A DNA stretch of 64,000 nt from Gigaspora margarita. Taxonomy: Eukaryota > Glomeromycota > Glomeromycetes > Diversisporales > Gigasporaceae. The stretch is from positions 151,051 to 215,050 of the forward strand of contig WTPW01000663.1 in assembly GCA_009809945.1 (NCBI GenBank), read 5' to 3'. Made by a program: the position numbers and the translations under genes. Each line of letters begins with the position of its first letter. The stretch's first letter is position 1. Below the pieces are notes generated by a model. It was not told where the DNA came from and made no database searches. It saw only the letters and a program-made list of their open reading frames with translations. Below are positions 35,082 through 45,799 of this stretch, in pieces.

Positions 35082-35570
35082 TAGGTGCATGTGTTGCTTA
35101 AAGGGAGTTAGAGATGAGTGTATTATACTAGTACATTATGTATTAGTTTTAGTGTAATTCTTACAAAATTTTCTCAAATTTTTTATGGATATTAAGCTAT
35201 AATTTATAGAAAAAAGATAAAGCTTTGCATTAATATTTATAAGTTTTGGGTAAAATAATATGAAAATCATATATTGTTTGTAAAATAAACTTTTCAATAA
35301 ACTAATTGTAAGTGAAATAAGATACCTGCAAAGTGATTGTTTATAAAGTAAGGAGAGTCGATTATTTTATTATATAAAATATAAGTTAGAACACTATTTT
35401 CAGAAGCCTGTTAACAAAGTGATAAGGCAATTATTATTGTGAAATAATATGATTTTATGGATATGTTCAATTTGTCACTTTGACTTTATGGGTTTCTGTA
35501 TATGGTCTCAATGCATTTTGCTAGATGCAGGAGTTGCTAGGTTAATATTGTAATTGATTATTAGAGAATG
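35082..35570. other. AT-rich intergenic stretch
   Basis: Nothing recognisable. No supported gene. Confidence 0.5.
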
Positions 35571-35980
35571 GGTAACAGTCAAGGGACATGTCCACATGTA
35601 ATGGCTTAGAATGCGTTACTTATAAATCAATGAGTTGACTCACCCAATTTTATATTAAATTTATGCAAAAAAATCATTTAAATTGATTTATTAAAGTATA
35701 CATATAAAAGTCTCTTTAAATTTTAAATATATATTCTTTGGCATTTGATACTCTTTTGTTTAATGTTTTAGTTCTTAATTTTAAGCAGGGAGCTGAAAAT
35801 CTTCCACTAAAGTTGACCAATTCTTCACTATGTTCTTTTAAGTCAAATGAGTAATTCACCCTATATGTTAATATGATTGGTCAAAATAATCTTTTGAAAA
35901 TATGAAAGATGCTAATTAAGTAAAGGCTTTTTGTGCCCTAATTGAAAGTTAAAGAGGAGGTTTTTCTTATTCTAATGGTA

Positions 35981-36298
35981 TAGTCAGATCTCTCTAAATG
36001 CAACCCCCTAAATGCAACACCTCTCTAAATGCATATAGAAGGCTAGCCCCATAATGGGATTTATAGATAAATGCACATTCTTTATTTGCAATTGCACGCC
36101 CACTTATAAAATCTCCTTTTATAAATGCACCCACGTGATTATTGGCCAATCAAATTCATTATTTCTAGGCTACTAAACCATATTTATCATATAATAATAG
36201 TGACATTATGATTTTATCAGTGTTCTCTAATTGCAACACACCCTAAATGCATGCTCTAGAGCTGGTCCTGACAATGTGTATTTAAGAAGGTCTAACTG
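35981..36298. mobile_element. Tc1/mariner-like MITE (YAGTCAGAYCTCTCTAA), nested
   Basis: TAGTCAGATCTCTCTAAATG at the left and the complement of aaggtctaactg at the right, flanked by TA. The right arm of the host palindrome reads through the site without it (attctaatagTAattaaata in reverse). Related to 57565-57740. Confidence 0.8.
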
Positions 36299-36335
36299 TA
36301 GTTAAATTATCAAAATTGGCTTGGTGGATCCCAAG

Positions 36336-36470
36336 ATACTTGGGATCAAAGAAGAGAACATAAGGATTTGCAATTCACTGTTACATGAGTATTATAAATA
36401 ATAATACTTTGTGTATTAGTGAATTTGTATATCCTTATGTTCTCTTCTTTGATCCCAAGTATCTTGGAAT
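36336..36470. mobile_element. short palindromic MITE (ATACTTGGGATCAAAGAAGA), nested
   Basis: ATACTTGGGATCAAAGAAGA continues for 32 bases and is mirrored exactly at the other end. The opposite arm of the host palindrome joins ggatcccaag straight to cagtgtttaaa, so this is an insertion of about 135 bp. Confidence 0.75.
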
Positions 36471-37168
36471 CAGTGTTTAAAATTAGCTTGCACAAGATGC
36501 ACATGTGCAAGTACTTTTTTTATGTGCATTAAAACCTAGATAAGTAAATGCACATGTGTGCATTTAAAATTAATTTAAATGATTGTACAGAAAAATAATG
36601 TGCAACAAGAATTAAAATTTTTATACACAAAAAATAAATGCAATAAGAATTTAAATTTTATTGTACAAAAAATAATTAGACAATCATATTTATTTTTTTT
36701 GAAAGCTTTAATATAATCAATAAAATATAGTTATTATTTTTTTATACAAATCAGATAACTTTACTAATACCATTTTTCATTTTATATACCTATGAATATA
36801 ACTAAAAAAGTGTAACTTTATTTATAGAAATGTAAAAAAAAACTCTATATTAATGAGATATCAACTAATTTACATAGAATTTTAGAGTAGATGAATTTTG
36901 TTCTTCTAACAACTTATCTTGTTGCATAAAAATTGATTTGCTTACTGTTATTTTGACTTTCATATTTAGCAATGATTAATAATTGTATATTAAGATTCTT
37001 AAAATTTATTATAAAAAATTTTTATATCAAACATTAATTGCTGCTATATATAAAAGGCAAATAATACTAAGCAAATCAATTTTTATACAATATAAAAAGT
37101 TGTTTAAAAGAATGAAATACATTTATTTTAAAAATTTTATGTAAATCTATTAAAATTTCATTAGCATA

Positions 37169-37274
37169 TTGTCGCAAAATAATGGGCATGGGCGTTATTT
37201 AGAGGTTTGGCCTGAATTAAGCTTAATTTAGGCCAAAATTTGTAATTTCGCCCCTGCGCATTATTTTGTGACAA
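37169..37274. mobile_element. fold-back MITE, TTGTCGCAAAATAATGGGC, AAGCTT centre
   Basis: TTGTCGCAAAATAATGGGC and CATTATTTTGTGACAA are inverted repeats with TA on both sides. The centre is ggcctgaattaagcttaatt-taggcc, shared with 3625-3740 and the copy near 8043. Confidence 0.75.
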
Positions 37275-37584
37275 TACAGTAATACAATTTTTATTTTATG
37301 TTTTTTACAAAAAATTACAATTTTTTTTAGCTATATTTATTGATAAGTAAAATGACAACAATACTAATTAAAAGTTATCTAATTTACATGAAAATTATAT
37401 AGTAAGTATATTCTGTACTCCTGAACAACATTTATTATTGCATAAAAAATGTGATTGTAAAGAAGTAATTTATTATTAAAATCAGCTAACAAATTCTAAA
37501 AAAATAATGATAATAATATAATTGTGACCATGTAGGGGTATTTTTAATATAAATAAACAGTATCATGTTTTGACTAGTAATACA

Positions 37585-37860
37585 AATCAAAAATTGAAAA
37601 TTGCAACTAATCGAAAAGTTGACAACTAATTGATTGAACTATCAATTAATCAGTTAGTTGCAACTAATTGATTAAAGAATTAATTAGTAAATTAGTTGCA
37701 ATTAATTGATTAATTGATTATTAATCGATTAGTTGCAACTAATCGATTAAAGAACTAATTAGTGAATTAGTTGTAATTAATCAATTAATCAATTAATTGC
37801 AACTAGTTGTCAACTAATTGAGCAACTAATCGATTAAAAAAATTTTGTCAATTTGTAACA
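37585..37860. repeat. self-complementary TTAATCGATTAGTTGCAACT repeats
   Basis: Repeats of aattagttgcaactaattgatta and variants. The motif tcgattagttgcaactaatcga is its own complement, so single strands would fold strongly. It lies in the middle of the giant palindrome. Confidence 0.8.
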
Positions 37861-38557
37861 CTAGTTTTGACATGATTATATAGAGTTTGTAACTATATAG
37901 GAGGCAATTGTATAGGCAGAAAACTGTATATGTACTAATTTAGCTAATAGATTAACCTCTTATTCTGCACCAATTTAGTTGATAAGTTAGTCTCTTTTAG
38001 TTAAACAATAACTAATAAATATAATAATAATTTGCAAATTGAAGATTTTATTATATTTACTTACTCAATAATTTTTTTAATGTACATATGTGCAAGTAAA
38101 AAATTTTTATATGAACTCATGTGCAATCAATTAATTGTTTGTGCAACTAAAACCTGTATATTACTTGCATTTGTGCAAGTAATTTTGAATCTGAATTTTA
38201 AACACTGCTTGGGATCCACCAAGCCAATTTTGATTATTTAATTACTATTAGAATCAGAAGAACCTCCCTATTAACTTTCAATTAGGGCACAAGGAGCCTT
38301 TACTTAATAGCATCTTTTGTATTTTCAAAAGATTATTTTGACTAATCATATTACTATATAGGTGAGTCACTCATTTGACTTAAGGAACATAGTAAATAAT
38401 TGATCAAGTTTAGTGGAAGATTTTTAGCCCCCTGCTTAAAATTAAGAACTAAAACTTTAAACAAAAAGTATTAAATGCCAAAGAATATATATTTAAAATT
38501 TAAAAAGATTTTTATATGTATATTTTTTAAATAAATTCAATTTAAATGATTTTTTTG

Positions 38558-38693
38558 GGGGTCGTCTAAAGCCTTGTACCTTCATATATTGATTTACATA
38601 TTGCATAAATTGTATTCTTGATATCTATATAACCTGCTAACCTTAAATGCATCAAAAACGAGCCCTAACGAGGTACAAGCTTTAGCCACCCTC
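38558..38693. mobile_element. hAT-like MITE with 8-bp duplication, nested in right arm
   Basis: The left end GGGGTCGTCTAAAGCCTTGT and the complement of ACAAGCTTTAGCCACCCTC form the ends. TTTTTTTG at 38550-38557 and 38694-38701 is the duplication. The left arm of the host palindrome has the single uninterrupted copy. The interior contains gagccctaacg. Confidence 0.8.
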
Positions 38694-39049
38694 TTTTTTT
38701 GTATAAATTTACATATAAAATTGGGTGAGTCAACTCATTTGATCTATAAGTAATTGCACTCTGTTGGACATGTCCCTTGATTGGTAAGGGAAAACGTAGT
38801 AAACATACGGTTTTGAGCAGATAATTACCAATATAAAAATGACGAGATTGTTTTTTCTCATGCAAGGGCATTTAAAGGCCTTTGATTAGTAGAGTAAGCC
38901 ATTTATCTTTTCACTATTGCTCGTCTTGTGAAGAATGGCTCTATCATACTATCACTCCCACCTGTTTTTAATAATTCATAAAATAAGGATAATAGATTGT
39001 CTTTTTTTTGCCAAGTTTTAATGGTAATGATTGATATTGCTAATAGGCT

Positions 39050-40410
39050 TTATAAACGTTGCAGACAGTGCATGGTGTTTGAGCAGCGCCGCAGCTGCGA
39101 TAGCAATTCAAAGATATTATGTTGTGATTAGGCTCCGTAGGCATTGAAACAACCTTATGTTTGGTGATTAAGTATCGCAACTACGCAAGCAGTGCAAGAA
39201 TTTTATGTTGTTATTAGGCTCCATAGTTGCGATAGCAATGCAAGGACCTCATGTTGTGATTAGGGTTAATGATTGCGACAGGCAGTACAAGAACCTCATG
39301 TTTGGTGATTGAGCTCCGCAACTTGATAGCAGTGCAAGGGCCTCACGTTATAATTAGACTCCATGGTTGCGATTAATGATTCCTGACGAAATTATTTCTC
39401 AATGATGAAATGGTTCCGTCAACATATTTGTTTGACGAAACCTTGGCGATTGACAAAACTCGTGACGATTGATAAACCCCTTGACTAATCAATTTGACCA
39501 ATGAAATATTATAATACAGTTAACCCTCTTTCAACGTGCCTCTTTATAACAATCTCTAGATACTGAATGTTAAGGGTTTTCAAAGTTATAATTCAAAGTT
39601 TCACTCACCAATATGAAAACACAGTAAATTTAATCGATAATGAACTGTTTTCTTGCCAAATCACGAAGCCTTTGATGATTCCATTATCAAATAAGCTTTT
39701 CTTCGACAAGCTACTTTATAATGAACCACATATGTACTAAACATTTAATTATTTTTCAATTTAATGCTATTCATTATAACAAAGTTTATTTTATTAGTCT
39801 TCTCCGTCAGCCAATCTGAAACCTCCGGGAGGTAAAGCCTTCGTCGGGAATGTCGGGTAAATGTGTCGATATAAAAAATCGAAAAACGAATAGATAAAAT
39901 AATGCAACAAAGAAAAATCAATGTTATATTTACTGATTTATTTTTATTATGAAAGAAAATAATGATATCCATATGCTTCATCAATTGTCATCAGTCTCAT
40001 CATTCATCATAGGTTTCGCCATTTGTCAATTCGTCATTCAGAAATTGCTTGTCGAAACGTTTCGTCATTCGTCACTAACGAATAACGAATCATTCGTCAG
40101 GTATCATTAGCTGTGATAGCAATGAAAGAACTCATGTTGTGATTAGGCCTTATAGCTGTCGCAGGAAGTACAAGAGCCTAATGTTTGGTGACTAAGCACC
40201 TCAACTAATTGTAATATAGGTTCCATGCCTGCAATAGCAATGTAAGGACTTCATGTTGTGTTTAGGCTCTATGGCTACCGCAGATGATGCAAGAACCTCA
40301 TGATTGGTGATTGAGCTCTGCAACTAAGAAGAAGTGCAAAGTCCTCGCATTATGATTAGGCTCCGGTGCTGCGATAGCAATGCCAGGGCCTCATATTATG
40401 ATTGCCGACT
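39050..40410 (+). repeat. ~46-bp minisatellite split by a family Z insertion
   Basis: Units such as ggctccatagttgcgatagc followed by aatgcaaggacctcatgttgtgatta run from about 39050 to 39380 and resume at about 40108-40410. Two alternating subtypes are visible (with tgttgtgatta or with tttggtgattgagc), a higher-order period of about 90 bp. Confidence 0.8.
39385..40107. mobile_element. MITE family Z copy 2 (AATGATWCCTGACGAA)
   Basis: AATGATTCCTGACGAAAT at the left is mirrored by ATTCGTCAGGTATCATT at the right. Many tgacgaaac/gtttcgtca motifs. The interior matches copy 1 (27600-28059). It splits the minisatellite. The open frame at 39745-39984 shows no recognisable domain. Confidence 0.75.
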
Positions 40411-40730
40411 TTTACTAATCACATGAGCGTGAAAAGTAATATGTATGTACGAATTATAACTTATAATTGTACCAGGTGATGATTAATTATCAAAGCTCAA
40501 TTATCAAAGCTCGATTTTCATTGTATTAGTAGAATAGAATTGAAAAAAAATATTGAAATTTTTGTAGCAAGCGTTTTACATTACGGATATATATATTTCT
40601 GATGCACAATAAGTAGTAATATAAATAGTAGTAATGTAAATACAGAAATAGTAATAATATAAATAGTAGTAGTATAATATACACTATAATAAAATTCATA
40701 GTAATGCATTCGCTGGATGGAATGACAAAT
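40411..40730. other. intergenic stretch with AGTAAT-type simple repeats
   Basis: No gene. Imperfect aatagtagtaatataa repeats at 40610-40690 produce open frames on the minus strand without protein-like composition. Confidence 0.5.
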
Positions 40731-41230
40731 AGAGGTATTACCCGGGTCGGAAAATAATGACCCAGACGGTTCAAATGTCAACCCGGGTTATGACCCGGGT
40801 CAACGGGTCATATGGATCATATGAAAAAATTTTGTAATGTGACCGTCGTAGCATACCTAAATATACCAACAAATATTTAAAACAGATCTTTTCAGAGTTT
40901 GTATCAAAAATTTCTTCGACCTTACTCGCAATCTGAGTTTATTAGTTTTATCCATACTACTTACCCAATTTTGACTCATGTCAAGAAATTAGCCCATACA
41001 GGCTAACCACTGGCTAACCTGGCTGGTTAGAGTTTTACGTAGTAAAATTGTAGCCTATTAATGTGTCGTATGCACAACACGTAATACACATTAAAATATT
41101 ATTTTAGTAGGTTTTGTCTATTTTGAATCCTGACCCGTTTGACCCGGGTTAGGTTAATTTTGACCCATGACCCGTCGGGTCGGGTGACCCATTCGAGTCG
41201 GCTAATCCGGTGTTAACCCGCGAAATACCT
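40731..41230. mobile_element. hAT-like non-autonomous element rich in GACCCGGGT
   Basis: AGAGGTATTACCCGGGTCGG at the left and the complement of CGCGAAATACCT at the right. The subterminal parts are full of acccgggt and gacccgt. The flanks tgacaaat and tcagaaat may be a decayed 8-bp duplication. It adjoins or interrupts the end of the LTR at 41231. Confidence 0.65.
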
Positions 41231-41664
41231 GTCAGAAATTAAGCCTACGGAGCAACTATCGACAGGTAATCATTTGGCAATTCAAAAGAGTGTGTGATAT
41301 ATTTTATAGAATCGATTATAGTGTCCTTTATTTAATATATTAACTGTTAAGATATCATGGCAAACATGCCTACAAAGTGGTGCAAATATCGCCTATATTT
41401 ATAAGAAACTATCTACTAATAAGCAGATATAACACTTGTGGCATAAATGATCGATCGATTATTAATGCTATTCTGATTACATCAGTCCTTTATGCCTTAA
41501 TTGCAACATGTGACATATCAGTCACGTGATGCACATCTGGCACATCTGGCACATCTGGTACATTCAGTACATTCGGCACATTCAACACATTTGGTGCAAC
41601 TGGCACAGTAGTCCCATGACATATTTATGAGTTACAGCAGGGGATTCATTATGCAAGAGTAACA
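41231..41664 (-). mobile_element. LTR of a fossil LTR retrotransposon (left copy)
   Basis: On the minus strand it begins TGTTACTCTTGC, directly preceded by a purine tract (AGTGGGGGAGAT). It is homologous over its length to 62876-63909. Its distal end is next to a hAT-like element. It contains a ten-base tandem motif (cacatctggc variants) at 41531-41608. Roughly four fifths identical to the other copy by eye, so the element is old. Confidence 0.7.
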
Positions 41665-42560
41665 ATCTCCCCCACTAAATTTTATGCTTCCACACATAAA
41701 TATAAGTTGTTTTCAGGTTCCAATGTTTTTTTTCTGTCATTCTCAATGGTGACCTTTGCCAACAAAATCCACTTGAATCAAATTGGTTGGCAGAATTGGC
41801 ATCTTCAGTACTTTCTAAACACTATTTGCCTGCCTCCTCTATTTTTACTCCAATTTCATCATGATAATAACATCCAACCCCAATGGTTCCTTTAGAGCCA
41901 CTCATATCAGCAGATTCTCAGTTTTTATTCCAATAACCATCACCAACTTTGGACATATCCTTAGTTTTAGTGAGTTCTCTTCCAGTTGTTACTTTACTTT
42001 GCTGCTGATCCTTTGAATTTCATCACTTTTCTTATCTGTTTTTACATGTAAGGTGTAAGGCCTCTCCTTCGAGGAGCTTTTCAACACCAGTATTCTTTTT
42101 TTTCTTGTTTTCTTTGGCATCTCTAGCTAACATTCTTTGTTTTTCTTCTTCTACCATTTCATTATCTATATCAGACTTTCAATCAACAATTTTGCATCTA
42201 TCTTTTTTGACTTTACTTCTAGTTTGACAACCTTCTGGGTCCTTTAGTTTATTAGTATGATCCATTTTTGCAAATCTTGAGAGTTCTATTTCTACTTTTA
42301 CTCCTTTATATTTATTCTTTTTAACTTTCAATGTATCTTTACAATAGTATCTAGCCTCATATATTCTGTCAACTTTATTAACATCGAATGTATTCTCAGT
42401 CAGTTTCCTTTTGGTAGGTTCTTCCATTTCTTTTTTAAGCCATGTGGCTATCCATTAAATTCCAACCTTTCTATTTACACTTCACAAGCATGATCAAGCT
42501 TATCTTTCTTTATAAGAATTCTAAATTATTTACTACAAAAGTAGAACAGGGTGCCACCAG
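41665..42560 (-). mobile_element. fossil LTR-element interior next to the left LTR
   Basis: Minus-strand, lysine-rich, broken coding remnants adjacent to the purine tract. Probably the 3' end of the interior of the element whose LTR is at 41231-41664. Family not determined. Degraded. Confidence 0.45.
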
Positions 42561-42689
42561 CGCTCCTGTTAAACATGTCATCAAATTTTAGATTTTTTTT
42601 CAGTAATGGCTATTTATCTTGTCACTAAATTAAGATATATATTAATAACATAACTATTGAATTACAAATAAGTGAATAGAAATAACTTA

Positions 42690-43900
42690 CTCATTATTTA
42701 AGTGATACATGGAGTTGTTAAGGCTGAGCAGGTTTGCAATAAATTACTTAATTTTTATCATGAATTATCATAAAACATTTTGTTACAGAACTTATTATTG
42801 CTCTTTTCTATTTGATCACCTTGAGATTTTTTTGTAAAGTGCATGAGTACTATGTATGTAATCACTTAATTTGTTATATTTGTGGAACCTATCTAATATA
42901 AATACAATAAAACGTTAAAAGAAGTACTCACAACTTCTGAAAATATAACGAATTTAGATAATAATTGCCCATATTGTAATCATGGGACTTACAGAGCATG
43001 TAAAAAATTATATAATAATCAATTCTACTAAATTGAAAAGAGCGATAATGCAGTACAGTACACAATAATTAAAATTGAGTTGTTTGGTATGGTATTACCA
43101 TGATTTTCATTATAGTTATGGTAAAACATTCTTTTTAGAAATTTGTATGGTTAAGTTCATGTAAGCCACATTAGAATTTTTATAGTTTCTACTATGAATT
43201 ATATAAAAAATTCTGTAACACTTACTTGCTATTTGTACTACTACATTGTGGTTGAGGTTGTGTTAGCTTGCATTAGAATTGTCATAATTTTCATGTAGTT
43301 AGTTTCATTAAGTTATTAATTTTTTTGTAAAAAAATTCTGTTGCAAAGTTTCACTATTTTGGTAATTACAATATGCGAATAAGGTTGAGTTAGTTTGCAT
43401 GAATTATTATATATGGTATTAGAATTACTGTAATTTTTACCATGTGACTATAAAAATTCTGCTATTAAAACTCGCTATTTGGTGACCACAGTATTGGTTA
43501 AGGTTGTGATAAGGATGTTTTGGAATTGTCTTGTATTTTCTATGTATTTGAGTGAGCTTGTATTAGAATTATCACAATTTCTATCATGAGTTATTGTAAA
43601 CATTTTGCTGTTACAGACCTTGCTATTTTAATAATGATAAAAAAGTGAGTTAGCTTATATTGGAATTATCATTGTTTTATTACTATTATGAACCTATTTA
43701 GCACATAATATACAGTTAAGGTTGAGTTTGCATTAAATTATAAATTACTATAAAAAATTTTTCATACAATGCTTGTTCACTATTATAAAATCACAATATG
43801 TAGATGAATTATTTTGTGCTAAATTATTGTGGTTTATATCATGAGTTACTGTAAAAAATTCTGTATCAAACCTTACTATACTGGTGATACACATTTAGTG
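42690..43900 (+). repeat. satellite V, main array (~12 units)
   Basis: Repeated gttgagttagtttgcatt, attatcataatttctaccat and gagttactgtaaaaaattctg blocks with ~100-bp spacing. More CpG-poor than the array at 23400. Confidence 0.8.
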
Positions 43901-44607
43901 ACTTACTAATACATATTATTAACATTATCCAATCTTAGTTAATTTAATATCTACAAAGTGTTTATAACAAACAAAAGTTAGTTTAAAAAATTATAGATAT
44001 AACTGAGAATAGGACCCCAAACATCTAGTATAGAGGTCATACTTGAAATTTTTCAGCAAAAATACCTAAAATTTGAGAAGCAAAAACCAGTTTTTGGCAA
44101 TTATCTTGGCATTTAGTGGTCCTATTTGAATGATTTTTTTTAAAATGAAGCTCTCTGTGAGGCGCATCTAACAAAAAAAGTTTATTCAATTCTGATCACT
44201 GGATTAGAAGTTATTAAAGTAAATTGATTTTGTCAATTTAGCAAATTAGATCAAAATTGGCCATAATCCAGTTATGACCTATATAAGAGATGTCCAGGGT
44301 CCTCTGAGAATATTATTAACAAAATTGAAAACAATTACTCAATTATAACCACAATTATTACAATATTATAAAAATCATAGAAAATTTAGCCAAAAAAAAG
44401 GCCTAATAAATGGTATTAAAAAATTTTCTTTACAGGCAAGATAGCATTCACATTTATATTAATTATGAATTCACTGAATTACTGATTTATAATAACATTA
44501 ATTATATATGTTAAGAATGAAATTCTTATAAAGTTAGCTAATTTAACACAAAAATGTGCATTAATATTAATTCACTGAATTACTGAATTATAATAACATT
44601 AATTATG
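43901..44607. other. AT-rich stretch
   Basis: No gene. The near-repeat tcactgaattactga with taataacattaatta occurs at 44470-44505 and 44572-44605. Confidence 0.5.
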
Positions 44608-44623
44608 TAATGAATATAATATA

Positions 44624-45590
44624 ATTTTTTTTTTATGTCAAAGTTTCCGCTCTGGGGAAAAGCTTTTATTCAAGTAAATCAGACCAAGGGCGCCTCCAGG
44701 GGCACCCTGGCATTTGTTACATTGATGAGAGTACAACTAGCCACATCTGCAACTTTTGGTTGCCTAGTTAAGTAGCCACCCGAAGGTCCTACACTGGCTA
44801 CCATACCTGAAACTGCATACCAGCATTGTCTATTTAAACCCTCTGGTCCCTGCGCCTCCTGACAAGTCCTCCTTGTATCACTGGTACAGTCCTCTGTTAC
44901 ATAAGTCAGTCAAGGCCAGTTCCAGATGTATTGCAAAACCCCATTAGAACTAGTTTATCCTCACGGAACACTTGGTAGAGCAGTTCCTGTCCCACACAGG
45001 TATTACCTATGCTTTGGTAACTTACGCTATAGCTTTACCTATATACTTGCAGTCAGAACTAACCATTAAACTGCTACTGTTACCTACTTCTGCCCTTGTA
45101 AAGTTCACTCCAATCCCAATACCCACTACAACCTTCCTATTAGTCCTTCCTCAGTATCCCCAAACTTCCAAACTATTTAGCTCAGAAGGGTCAGTCAGCT
45201 CGGTTTTAAGTGCCGAATGGACTCTCCCTCCTTGGTACATGCTGCCGAAACACATGTTCTTTTTCTCTGGTGTAACTCTGGTGGCCAGGTTAGTGGACCC
45301 CCTCTTCAAGGATCTTGTTATCCAGTTCTCCAGCTCCAGTTTCTAATATTCCAATTATGGTTAGCACCAGCTACTTCCTCACTTGGGACTTCCAAATGGG
45401 TATCTATTTTCTGATTCTTGGATTTTGTGCGCCCGAAGGCTCCTATTCAAAATAGTGTACCAAAGGATCTATGAGAAAAAATGGTACCATAATACAGGCC
45501 TATTTTCTAAACCATCGCTAATGGGATTTGAACCCTAGACCTTCCGCTTGGGGGTGACAACTTACCAATTTCTCTAAGTAACCACACTCC
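44624..45590 (-). mobile_element. long tRNA-derived SINE-like retroposon
   Basis: On the minus strand it begins GGAGTGTGGTTACTTAGAGA. A B-box GGTTCAAATCC lies in a T-arm-like aGGGTTCAAATCCCa (about 45527-45545), with an A-box-like ttagagaaattgg upstream, as in a pol III promoter of a tRNA head. It ends at 44624 in an A-tail preceded by gaaactttgacat. TAATGAATATAATATA (44608-44623) and TAATGAACATAATATA (45591-45606) form a 16-bp target duplication with one difference. At 967 bp it is far longer than usual SINEs, so the body may contain captured sequence. The open frame at 44972-45346 runs antisense and is not called. Confidence 0.8.
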
Positions 45591-45799
45591 TAATGAACAT
45601 AATATATTTTTTTTTTTGGTGTTAAGGTGAGGTTTTGTCTCTATCTTTATTGATAATTTGTATGAGATTTCTCAAAGGGTTTCTCAAAAATACAATTAAT
45701 ATTACTGTATACAAACTATATTACAAGAGTTGAAACTCAAACTATAGACAGATATACTATCTAATTTATCTGCAACCTAAACCTACTAGAGTGGTTAAA

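Larger units (their letters stand above)
35571..38801. mobile_element. giant imperfect palindromic element with nested insertions
   Basis: The left arm starts taacagtcaagggacatgtcca; the right arm ends tggacatgtcccttgattggta. Apart from three insertions, the arms stay alignable for about 500 bp or more, through ggcttggtggatcccaag and cagtgtttaaaatt. Insertions: 35981-36298 and 36336-36470 in the left arm, 38558-38693 in the right. The middle has a smaller palindrome (about 36845-37160), an AAGCTT-type MITE and a TTAATCGATT repeat patch. No transposase frame. The target duplication is not clear. Confidence 0.75.

Noticed and set aside
44972-45414. 124- and 65-codon frames on the plus strand
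   Set aside because: Antisense to the SINE-like element, no recognised domain, explained by locally higher GC.
45525-45590. Functional tRNA gene on the minus strand
   Set aside because: Only box-like motifs are present and the acceptor and anticodon stems do not form well; it is the head of a retroposon with a target duplication.
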